Positions 16,850-26,000 of a DNA stretch of 64,000 nt are shown piece after piece. The stretch is taken from assembly GCF_014649835.1 (NCBI RefSeq), contig NZ_BMTU01000014.1, positions 62,001-126,000 of the forward strand. The letters run 5' to 3'. Source of the stretch: Streptomyces pilosus. Lineage in GTDB: Bacteria; Actinomycetota; Actinomycetes; Streptomycetales; Streptomycetaceae. The notes beneath the pieces are model-generated. The model was not told the DNA's origin, did not search any database, and saw only the letters and a program-made list of their open reading frames with translations. Both the position numbers and the translations under genes were made by a program. Numbering within the stretch: position 1 is the first letter of the stretch; each line of letters opens with the position of its first letter.

Positions 16850-17542
16850 GTGGCGACCACGAGTTACCCCGACGCCTCGCCCCGCAAGAAGAAGATCGCC
16901 GCCACCCCGGCTGCCCCTGCCCGCCGCGACCCGACCGGAAGCGGCGCGCCGGACGGTGCCGCCCCGGCGGGTGCCTGCACCGCTTACCTTTCCCCCGGGG
17001 ACCTGGCCGTCACGGCCGCGGAACCCGAATTCGCCCGCCAATTCGGCCTGAGTGCCGACGAGATATGCGGGTATTGTCTTCTCGACCTTCTCCGTTCTCC
17101 CGCTCCCGCTCGACTGCGGCAACGGTTCACCGTCCTTTCCTCGGGGCACGGTCGTGGATTCACGGAAAGGGTGATGGCCCGGGACGGCGACGGCCGGGAC
17201 GTCCCGGCCGACGTCACCGCGACCGCCGTCAGGAATCCCTCCGGTGAGATCGCCGGTGTCGTGGTCTTCCTGCGCCGGCCCGAGGACACGATGTCCGGCG
17301 GGCCCGTGCTCAGCGCCCTCGACGCGCAGGTCCTGGAGGGTGTGGCGAGTGGTGAGTCCACGGTGCAGATGGCCTCCCGTCTCTATCTGAGCCGTCAGGG
17401 AATCGAGTACCGGGTGGGGCAGATGCTGCGGCGCTTCGACGCGCCGAACCGCCCCGCCCTGGTGGCGCGGGCGCACGCGCTGGGGATGTTCGCCGCGGGG
17501 CAGTGGCCCCCGCGCGTGCGTGCCGAACGCGTTCGGTCGTAG
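16850..17542 (+). CDS. PAS-LuxR family transcriptional regulator (PimM/FscRI-like)
   Basis: A 230-aa regulator. A PAS sensor fold (about residues 45-145) includes TAAEPEFARQFGLSADEICGYCLLDLL and the core GFTERVMARDGDGRDVPADVTATAV. A LuxR-type HTH (about 165-215) reads LDAQVLEGVASGESTVQMASRLYLSRQGIEYRVGQMLRRF. This is the layout of PimM, AmphRIV and FscRI. In Streptomyces albus, FscRI of the candicidin cluster activates the antBA and antCDE operons, so a homologue directly beside antA is a likely local activator. The GTG at 16850 is the most plausible start (AAGGA 10 nt upstream); the frame is open upstream to 16478 but is low-complexity. Confidence 0.85.
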   Translation: MATTSYPDASPRKKKIAATPAAPARRDPTGSGAPDGAAPAGACTAYLSPGDLAVTAAEPEFARQFGLSADEICGYCLLDLLRSPAPARLRQRFTVLSSGHGRGFTERVMARDGDGRDVPADVTATAVRNPSGEIAGVVVFLRRPEDTMSGGPVLSALDAQVLEGVASGESTVQMASRLYLSRQGIEYRVGQMLRRFDAPNRPALVARAHALGMFAAGQWPPRVRAERVRS

Positions 17543-17557
17543 TGCGGAGCGGGCTCG

Positions 17558-17618
17558 CCGAGCCCGGGGCGGCGGCCGCGGCGGTGACACACCGCCGCGG
17601 CCGCCGCCCCGGGCTCGG
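17558..17618. terminator. Very long bidirectional terminator between PAS-LuxR gene and antA
   Basis: A perfect 29-bp stem with a 3-nt ACA loop (arms start CCGAGCCCGGGGCGGCGGCC) lies between the convergent PAS-LuxR and antA genes. It is far longer than an ordinary terminator. Confidence 0.8.
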
Positions 17619-17640
17619 CCGCGGTGCGCCGACGCCGGGT

Positions 17641-18159
17641 TCACGCCGCCGAGGGCTGCCACGCCTCCTGGAACCGGCGGCGGGCACGGAAGAGACGGGA
17701 GCGGACCGTGCCCACGGGCAGCGCGAGCACCTCGGCCATCTCCTCCTCGTTGAGCCCGTAGGCCCGCAGGGTGAGGACCTGCCGGTGCGCCTGGGACAGA
17801 CGCTCCAGCACGTCGCTGATGTGCACCGCGTCCAGCGGGTTCGTCTCGTGCCGCGACTCCACCTGGGAGCAGCAGCGTTCCTCGCCGAAGCGCTTGGCGG
17901 TGCGGACGGCCTCGCGGACCGTCACCGAGCGCACCCAGCCGTAGAACGCCGCCGGTTCGCGCAGGGTGCCCAGGCCGCGGTAGACGGCGAGCAGCGCCTC
18001 CTGCGTGGCGTCGGCACCGTCGTCGTGCGTGATGGACCGGCAGATGCGCGCGACGTAGGGCGTGATGGAGGTCAGCAGGTGGTTCATCGCGTGCTCGTCG
18101 CCCGCCTGGGCTCGGGGGAGCAGCGTCAGGGGGGAGGGGAGTTCGCTGACGGTGGTCAT
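17641..18159 (-). CDS. antA: ECF RNA polymerase sigma factor, antimycin pathway activator
   Basis: A 172-aa orphan ECF sigma factor with no anti-sigma gene nearby. Region 2 spans about residues 15-85 (ADATQEALLAVYRGLGTLREPAAFYGWVRSV). Region 4 spans about 110-165 (LSQAHRQVLTLRAYGLNEEEMAEVLALPVGTVRSRLFRARRRF). The protein ends PSAA. In S. albus, sigma-AntA drives the starter-unit operons (antGF and antHIJKLMNO) and is destroyed by ClpXP through a C-terminal Ala-Ala; both features are compatible here. It lies 54 bp downstream of antB in an antBA operon. AAGGAGG is 12 nt before the ATG, a rather long spacing. Confidence 0.93.
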   Translation of the reverse strand: MTTVSELPSPLTLLPRAQAGDEHAMNHLLTSITPYVARICRSITHDDGADATQEALLAVYRGLGTLREPAAFYGWVRSVTVREAVRTAKRFGEERCCSQVESRHETNPLDAVHISDVLERLSQAHRQVLTLRAYGLNEEEMAEVLALPVGTVRSRLFRARRRFQEAWQPSAA

Positions 18160-18213
18160 GTCGGGGGAGGGCCTCCTTACGGCAGCCGGGCGGATGGGGG
18201 AGCGGGGAAGGGC

Positions 18214-19533
18214 TCAGCCCGTGGCCGCCGGGGGGTGCCCGGCGTCTGCCCCGGTCGTGAAGCGGAGCAGCCCGGCGCGCACGTCGTCGCGGAACGCCCT
18301 CATGAAGGACGGGCTGTAACAGGCGGTGGAGTGCGGGAACTCGATGGAGAGCCGGCCTTCGAAGGAGACCACGCACGCCATGACGGGGCTGCGTCCCGCC
18401 TGCGGGAAGTAGTGCTCGCGGGCCGGCACCAGACGCACGTCGACCGCGCGCAGCCCGCTCGGCAGGCGGGGGCCGGGGACGACGCCCATGTTGGTGGCGA
18501 TGACCGTGGCCAGCTGCAGAGCGGGGTTGCGGGGGATCTCCGGCGTAATGCGCATCTCGTGGAAGTGGTCGCCGCGGGAGAGGAAGTCGCTCAGACGCCC
18601 GTGCACGGTGCGGGCCAGCCGGAGCGGCTCGGAGGCCTCGGACACCTCGAGGGTCTGCAGGTGGGTGGTGACCGCGGGGACCAGCGCGGAGGCGGGCAGC
18701 GGCGGGGTCAGCCGCGAGCGCAGGTCGACCGGGGAGAGGCAGCCGAGCGTGCGGGGCCCGTCGCCGTCCAGGCGCCGCCGGGCCGTCGCCAGCAGCGTCG
18801 CCGCGATCAGCGCGTGCACGGAGACGCCCGCGCCGCGCGCCGTCCGGCGCAGCCGCGACGTGAGGTCCGCGTCCAGGGTCAGCCTGCGGACCTCGACGCG
18901 GCCGTGCGGGGCGGGCTCCCGCGCGCCCGCGGACGGGCGCGGCACGTCGTACGGCACCAGCTCGACCGGGTGCCGTCGCATCTCCTCGATGCGGCCGTCG
19001 AGGTACTTCGCCGTGTCGGCGTCGTCGGCCGGCGGCAGCAGCCGGCTGACGGGCTCGGGCCAGCGGGGCAGGCCGGGGTCGGCGGTCCCGGCCCCGGGCT
19101 GCCCGTCGACCAGGGCACGGTAGCGGTCCCACACGGCGTTGTGCAGCGTGATGCTGCTGTGGCCGTCGACGACCGTGTGGTCCACCACCAGCACGAACAG
19201 GTGGCTCTCGCCGCCCGGCGCGCTGACCAGGACGGCACGGCTCAGCGGTCCCCCGACCGGGAGGGGCCGGTTCAGTTCGGCCGTGTAGGCGTCCGTCGCG
19301 TCGCCGGTCCGTGTGACCAGCCGGGGCCGCTCGTCCTCGCCGAGCAGACGCAGTACGTGGCCCTCGCCGTCCTGTTCGATGCGGGAGCGCAGCGGCGGGT
19401 TCGCCTCCGTGGTGGCGTCGAACGCGGCCGACAGCGCCGCCACGTCCACGGGCCCGCGCAGAGCGCAGGACAGCACGGCTCTGCTTCTCTGGCCCACGTA
19501 GAGGGTCTCGACCGGACACAGCGCACGGTGCAT
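18214..19533 (-). CDS. antB: Discrete acyltransferase for antimycin C8 acyloxy group
   Basis: A 439-aa member of the condensation-domain/PapA acyltransferase superfamily. The catalytic motif is DHTVVDG (residues 118-124), an HHxxxDG variant with His119 and Asp123 kept. A second structural block is DLRSRLTPPLPASALVPAV (the DFG-like bridge region). In antimycin biosynthesis AntB transfers acyl groups from acyl-CoA to the C8 hydroxyl and is responsible for the chain-length variety of the family. The ATG at 19533 follows AAGG by 8 nt. The longer frame to 19725 runs through the promoter. It starts the antBA operon, divergent from antC. Confidence 0.93.
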   Translation of the reverse strand: MHRALCPVETLYVGQRSRAVLSCALRGPVDVAALSAAFDATTEANPPLRSRIEQDGEGHVLRLLGEDERPRLVTRTGDATDAYTAELNRPLPVGGPLSRAVLVSAPGGESHLFVLVVDHTVVDGHSSITLHNAVWDRYRALVDGQPGAGTADPGLPRWPEPVSRLLPPADDADTAKYLDGRIEEMRRHPVELVPYDVPRPSAGAREPAPHGRVEVRRLTLDADLTSRLRRTARGAGVSVHALIAATLLATARRRLDGDGPRTLGCLSPVDLRSRLTPPLPASALVPAVTTHLQTLEVSEASEPLRLARTVHGRLSDFLSRGDHFHEMRITPEIPRNPALQLATVIATNMGVVPGPRLPSGLRAVDVRLVPAREHYFPQAGRSPVMACVVSFEGRLSIEFPHSTACYSPSFMRAFRDDVRAGLLRFTTGADAGHPPAATG

Positions 19534-19694
19534 GCCGTCAGCCTTCTTTCCGTCGTTCGTTTCCGGGAATCCAAGGGCCCGGCATCGGTGTGCCGCCGCG
19601 GCCGTCCGCGGGGCGTGTCGGGGGACCTTTCGAGAGTGCACGGCGGAACGCGGCCGAATCCAGCGGAGAACCCGTTGAGAAGCGAAGTCGCGTG

Positions 19695-19704
19695 ATTTCC
19701 CTAG
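19695..19704. promoter_or_regulatory. Half-site matching the PimM/FscRI consensus
   Basis: ATTTCCCTAG matches the AWWTCCCBAG half of the published PAS-LuxR consensus CTVGGGAWWTCCCBAG. The left half is degenerate. Confidence 0.4.
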
Positions 19705-19712
19705 AAGTTGAT

Positions 19713-19732
19713 CCGGGGAGTGCACTCCCCGG
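19713..19732. promoter_or_regulatory. Perfect 20-bp palindrome in the antB-antC promoter
   Basis: CCGGGGAGTGCACTCCCCGG is an exact dyad roughly midway between antB and antC. Position suits a shared operator. It could also form a short hairpin in RNA. Confidence 0.5.
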
Positions 19733-19742
19733 CTCCGCGATT

Positions 19743-19760
19743 TTCAGGGAAACCCCTGAA
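19743..19760. promoter_or_regulatory. TTCAGGG-N4-CCCTGAA dyad, candidate PAS-LuxR site
   Basis: The 18-bp dyad contains GGGAAA followed by CCCC, one base from the GGGAWWTCCC core bound by PimM-type regulators. It lies 244 bp before antC. Confidence 0.45.
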
Positions 19761-20003
19761 TCGGCGTCCCGGAAGCCGGTTCGCCTTGACCCGGCGGGTT
19801 CCGTTGCCCCACCGTGCTGTGCCGTGAGACCGGGGCGGGTGACCCATCCCCCGCCCCCGGCGTGCGGCACCCTGTTCCGCTCCGTGGGCCGGCCCTGCGC
19901 GTTCACCCACGCGAGGGCGGCACGGAGCGGTGGCCGCACCCGTCCGATCCGGCCGGGCCGCTGCCGTCCGGGACATTACGGCTTGCCACGTGAGGGTTGT
20001 GCT

Positions 20004-23000
20004 ATGTCACTCCAGGAGGACGCACGTCGACCGCTGTCCGGAGCCCAGGAGGGCCTCTGGTACGCGGGGCGACTCGCACCGGACAGCGCCGCGTACAACA
20101 CCGCGGAGGCGGTGGAGATCCACGGCCCCCTCGACACCGCCCTGTTCGAGACCGCGCTGCGGCGCACCGTCGGCGAGGCCGACACCTTCGCCCTGCGCTT
20201 CGCCGACGGCGACGACGGCCCCCACTGCCGGCTCGCCCCGGACGCGGACGACTGGACCCTGCACCGGGTCGACGTCAGCGGCGCCGAGGACCCCGCGGCC
20301 GCCGCATGGGCCCACGTCCGTGCCGATCTCGCCGCCCCCGTGGACCTCGAGAAGGGCCGGCTGTTCGCCCACACCCTGCTGACCCTGGCCCCCGACCGCC
20401 ACCTCTGGTTGCTGCGGGCCCATCACCTGCTGCTCGACGGCTACAGCTACAAGCTCCTCGGGCGGCGCCTGGCCGACACGTACAACGCCCTCGCCGACGG
20501 GCGGGAGCCCGACCCCTGCGGCTTCGCGCCGGTGAGCCGGCTCCAGGAGGAGGAGGCGGCCTACCGCGCCTCCGAGGCGTACGCCCGCGACCGCGACCAC
20601 TGGGCGCGGCGCCTGGCCGGCCTGCCGGAACCCGCCCGGCTCACCTCCCGTACGGCCGCCCCCGCCGTGCCCTTCCTGCGCCGCACCGCCGAACTGACAC
20701 CCGCCGAGACGGAGGCACTCGACGCCGCCGCGGCCCGCCTCGGCGTCCGGCGCACCGACCTGCTGACCGCCGCCACCGCCGTCTACCTGCACCGGATGAC
20801 CGGCGCCGCCGACCTGGTGCTGGGCCTGGCCACGATGAGCCGGCTCGGCGGCGCCGCCCTGCGCACCCCGGGCACCGCCTCCGACGTCCTCCCGCTGCGC
20901 GTCGCCGCCGCACCCGGCACCCCCCTGGCGGAGCTGGCCCGGTCCGTCGCGGACGAACTGGAGGCCGTGCGCCGCCACCAGCGCTACCGGGGCGAGTTCC
21001 TCCGCCGCGACCTGGGGCTGCTGGGCACCGGACGCCGGCTGTACGGGCCGGTGCTCAACATCGTCCCGTTCGACGAGTCCCCGGTCTTCGGCGGTCACCC
21101 CACCACCTGGCACCACCTGTCCGGCGGAGCCGTCGACGACCTGCAGATCTCGGTGCGCCCCGGTGCCCGCTCCGGCGGGCTGTGGCTGGCCTTCGACGCC
21201 AACCCAGCCCTGTACGAGGAGGACGAACTCGCGCTGCACCGGGACCGGTTCGTCATGCTGCTGCACCGGCTGGCCGAGGCGGAGCCGACGACACCGCTGC
21301 GCGACACGGACCTCCTGCTGCCGGGCGAACACCCCCGCGACACCCCCGCACGCGCGTTTCCCGTCGAGCGGACCCTCACCGAGCTCTTCGAGGAGCGCGT
21401 GGCGGCCGGTCCCGAGCGCACCGCCGTCACCTGCGGGGGCGAACGGCTCACGTACGCCGCGCTCAACGCCGAGGCCAACCGCCTGGCCCGGCTGCTGACC
21501 GGGCGCGGTGCCGGCCCGGGCCGGGTGGTGGCCCTGGCCCTGGAGCGCGGGCCGCGGCTGCTGCCCGCCCTGCTGGCCGTGCTCAAGACCGGCGCCGCCT
21601 ACCTGCCCCTGGACCCCGGCCACCCGGCCGAACGGCTGCGGCTCGTCGTCGAGGACACGGCCCCCGTCGTCCTCGTCACCGAGCGGGCCCACGCCCACCT
21701 CGCCGGGGACACCGTCCCCGCCGTCCTGCTGGACGACCCGGCGGTCGCCGCCGACCTCGCCCGCCGCTCCGACGCCGACCTGAGCGACACCGACCGGCAC
21801 GGGCCGGTGAACCCGTCCGACATCGCGTACGTCATCCACACCTCCGGCTCCACCGGCCGCCCCAAGGGCGTGCCCGTCGCGCACGCGGCCGTCGTGCGGC
21901 TCTTCGCCGCCGCGGCCGAACACTTCGACTTCCGCGACGACGACGTGTGGACGCTGTTCCACTCCTACGCCTTCGACTTCTCCGTCTGGGAGATCTGGGG
22001 CGCCCTGCTGCACGGCGGCCGGATCGTCGTCGTGCCGTACTCCGTCAGCCGCTCGCCCCGGGAGTTCCTGGAGCTGCTGCACCACGAGGGGGTGACCGTC
22101 CTCAGCCAGACGCCGTCCGCGTTCGAGCAGCTCGTCGACGCCGACCTCGAACGGGGCGGGGACACGGGGGCGTTGCGTCACGTCGTCCTCGGCGGCGAGG
22201 CCCTGCGTCCGGCGCGGCTGCGGCCCTGGGCCGACCGGCACGGTCTGGACCGCCCGGCGCTGGTGAACATGTACGGCATCACCGAGACGACCGTGCACGT
22301 CACCCACCACCGCCTCACCCGGGCCGACCTGGACGACCCGCGCCGCGGCAGCGTCATCGGCACCCCCCTCGCCGACCTGCGCGTCCATCTGCTGGATGCC
22401 GGGGGACGCCCGGTGCCGCCCGGCGCGACCGGCGAGATGTACGTCTCCGGCGCCGGCGTCGCCGCCGGGTACCTGAACCGGCCCGAGCTGACCGCCGAAC
22501 GCTTCCTCGACGACCCCTACGGCCCGCCCGGCACCCGCATGTACCGTTCCGGCGACCTGGCCCGGCGCCGCCCCGACGGCACGCTGGAATACCTCGGCCG
22601 CGCCGACGCCCAGATACAGCTGCGCGGCTTCCGCGTCGAACCCGGCGAGATCGAGGCGGTCCTCGCCGCCCACCCGGGCGTCGCGCGCGCCGCCGTCGTG
22701 CCCCGCCGCTCCGGCAACGGCGCGCTGCACCTCGTCGCCTACACCGTCCCCGAGGGCGGCGAACCCGCGAGCCCCGCCGCACTGCGGGCCCATGCCGCCG
22801 CCCACCTGCCCGAGCACATGGTGCCGGCCGTCTGCGTCCCCGTGGACGCGCTGCCGCTGACCGCGAACGGCAAGCTCGACGTCCAGGCCCTGCCCGCCCC
22901 CGACTTCACCGCCGCCGCCTCCGGCACCCGCCCCGGGACACCACAACAACGCCTGTTGTGCAGCCTGTTCGAGGACGTGCTGAAGCTGCCCCAGGGCTCC

Positions 23001-26000
23001 GTGGGTATCGACGTCAACTTCTTCGACCTGGGCGGCGACTCCCTCCTCGCCACCCGTCTGCTCGCCCGGCTGCGGCACGAGACCGGCGCCGAGATCCCCA
23101 TCACCGCCCTGTTCGGGACGCCGACACCGGCCGCCCTCGCCCAGCGCGTCGCCGCGGGGGCGGACGGCGCCCCGCCCCGGCCGGTCCTCGGCGGACTCGC
23201 GCGCCCGCGGCGGGTGCCGCTGTCCTTCGCCCAGGAACGCATGTGGGTCCTGCACCGGCTCGACGAGGGCGCGGCCACCTACAACATCCCGCTCCTCGTC
23301 CCCGCCGGCGCCGATCTCGACACCGAGGCGCTCCAGGCGGCCCTGGGCGACCTGGCCGACCGCCACGAGATCCTGCGGACGGTGATCGCCGAACACGACG
23401 GCACCCCCTGCCAGCGCATCCTGCCGCCGGGGGAGCTCCGCCCGGTGCTGCGGCACGTCGACTGCCCCGCCACGGAGACCGCCGCGCACGTCACCGCCGC
23501 GCTGCGCCACCCCTTCGACCTGACCGCCGAAAGCCCCCTCGCCGTCTGGCTCCTGGACACCACGCTGCTGTTCGTCCTGCACCACAGCGCCGCCGACGGC
23601 TGGTCGCTGCGCCCCTTCGCGCAGGACCTGAGCACCGCCTACGCCGCCCGTCGCGACGGCCGTGCACCCGAGTGGGCCCCGCTGCCCGCGCAGTACGCCG
23701 ACTACGCGCTGTGGCAGCGCGCCCTGCTGGCCCCCGCGCCGGACGGGGCGGGACGGCTGGAGCGGCTCACCGCCCACTGGCGCACCGCGCTGGACGGGCT
23801 GCCCGAGGAGTGCACCCTGCCCGGCGACCGGCCGCGACCCACCGCGCCGCGCGGCGCCGGAGCGCACGTCGAGACATCCGTCGACGCCACCCTGCACCGC
23901 GCCCTGCTGCGCCTCGCCGACCGCGAGGGCGCCAGCCTGTTCATGGTGCTGCACGCCGCCGTCAGCGCCCTGCTCACCCGCTGCGGCGCCGGCGAGGACA
24001 TCGTCCTCGGCACACCCGTCGCGGGCCGCACCGAACCCGCCCTCGATCCGCTGATCGGCCTGATCAGCAACACCCTGGTGCTGCGCGCCGACACCTCCGG
24101 CGACCCCGCCTTCCGGGACCTCCTCGCCCGGCTGCGCACCGCCGACCTGGCCGCCCTGGACCACCAGGACCTGCCCTTCGACCGGCTGGTGGACGAACTG
24201 AACCCGCCCCGCACCCCCGGCCGGCACCCCCTGTTCCAGGTGATGCTGGCCCTGCAGAACAACGCACCCGCCGTCCTCGGACTCGACCGCACCCGGGCCG
24301 AGTTGCGGCCCACCGCCACCGGCACCGCCAAGTTCGACCTCTTCGTGGACGTCCAGGAACACCACACCCCCGACGGCGCCCCCGGCGGCCTGACACTGCA
24401 CGTCGAATACGCCACCGACCTCTACGACGCCGGCACCGCCGAGGCGTTCGCGCACGCCCTGCACGACGCTCTGCGCACGGTGGGCGCCGCACCGGACGTC
24501 CGCCTCACGGACCTGCCCGCACTCCCCGAACGCACCCCGGCCACGGCGGCGTTCGACCCCGCCGAACTGGAGGACACGGCCCTCGCCGTGCCCGGCATCC
24601 GCGACGCCCGGGCCCTGCCCGGCGGCGACGGCACCCCACCGCGCCTGTACGCGGTGCCGGGGCGGCCGGACGCCGCCGAACGCCTCGAGGACGCCCTCGA
24701 CCGCGCGGGCCACGGCACCGTCCGCGTCACGGCGGTCAACGCGCTGCCCCGCACGGAGGACGGCACCGTCGACACCGAGGCGCTGCTTGCCCTGCCCGCC
24801 GTCGACCGCACGGCCGCCGGGACCTGGCGGGAGTGCCTCACCGCCCTCGCCGGCGTCACCGCCGCCGAGGTGTCGGTGGAGAACACACCCGAGGAACTGG
24901 ACCGCCGTCACACCGGACTGCCCGACCGCACCGCCGACCCCGCCCCCGCCACCCGCACCGCCGGCACGTCCGCCGTCCCGGCGCTCAGCGAGGGCCCCGC
25001 ACTGCGGGAGCCGTCCGTGCCGAGCTGGGCCGAGGCCCTGCGGCGCGCCGCCGAACGGGACCGGGGCGACATCGTCCACGTCCGTGCCGACGGCAGCGAA
25101 CACCGGCGCACCTACGCGTCCCTGATCCCCGAGGCCTCCCGCGTCCTGGCCGGCCTGCGCCGGGCGGGACTGCGCCCGGGAGACCAGGTCATCCTCCAGT
25201 GCGACGCCACCGAGGACTTCCTCGCCGTGCTGTGGGGCTGCGTCCTCGGCGGCTTCGTCGCCGTCCCGCTGACCGTCCCGGCCTCCTACGACACGCCGTC
25301 CGCCGCCCTGACCAAGCTGGAGGGCATCTGGCGGATGCTCGGCCGGCCGTGGATCGTGTGCTCCGCCGGCCGTGAGGCGGGGCTGCGCGCCCTGGCCTCA
25401 CGGCAGGACTGGCCCGGGCCGCGCATCACCACGGCCGACGCGCTGCGCGAGGCGCCCGAGGACCACGACTGGCACCCCGCCGAGCCGGACGACCTGCTGC
25501 TGATGCTCATGACGTCCGGCAGCACCGGCCTGCCCAAGGCGGTGCGGCTCACCCACCGCAACGTGCTGACCCGCTCCGCCGCCACCGAGCAGATGAACGG
25601 CCTCGGCGCCGACGACGTCTCCCTGAACTGGATCCCGCTCGACCACGTCACCGGCGTGGTCATGTTCCACCTGCGCGACGTGTACCTGGGCTGCCGCCAG
25701 ATCCACGCCCCCACCTCCTGGATCCTCCAGGACCCGCTGCGCTGGATGGACCTCGCCGACCGGCACCGCGTCACCGTCACCTGGGCGCCCAACTTCGCCT
25801 TCGGCCTCCTCGCCGAGCACTCCCACCGCTTCACCGGCCGCGCCTGGGACCTGTCCCCGATGCGGCTGGTGATGAACGCCGGCGAGGTCGTCGTCGCCTC
25901 CGCCGCCCGCCGGTTCCTGCACACCCTTCGGCCGTTCGGCCTGCCGCAGGACGTGATGCACCCCGGCTGGGGCATGTCCGAGACCTGCTCCGTGGTCACC

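Larger units (their letters stand above)
19534..20003. other. antB/antC divergent promoter region
   Basis: This 470-bp region drives antBA leftward and antCDE rightward. It contains a PimM-type half-site, a 20-bp perfect palindrome and an 18-bp GGGA/CCC dyad, given separately. Frames open through it are low-complexity and lack starts. Confidence 0.6.

Noticed and set aside
19590..20003. N-terminal extension of antC by 138 codons
   Set aside because: Would run through the divergent promoter and operators; the ATG at 20004 has a good ribosome site and begins the condensation domain.
24485..24920. A missing module or frameshift between C2 and A2 of AntC
   Set aside because: The frame is continuous and the segment fits a pseudo-subdomain known from keto-acid modules.
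20007..25103. 1698-codon open frame on the minus strand inside antC
   Set aside because: Antisense mirror of the NRPS reading frame; Gly/Gln/Val-rich without any recognisable fold.
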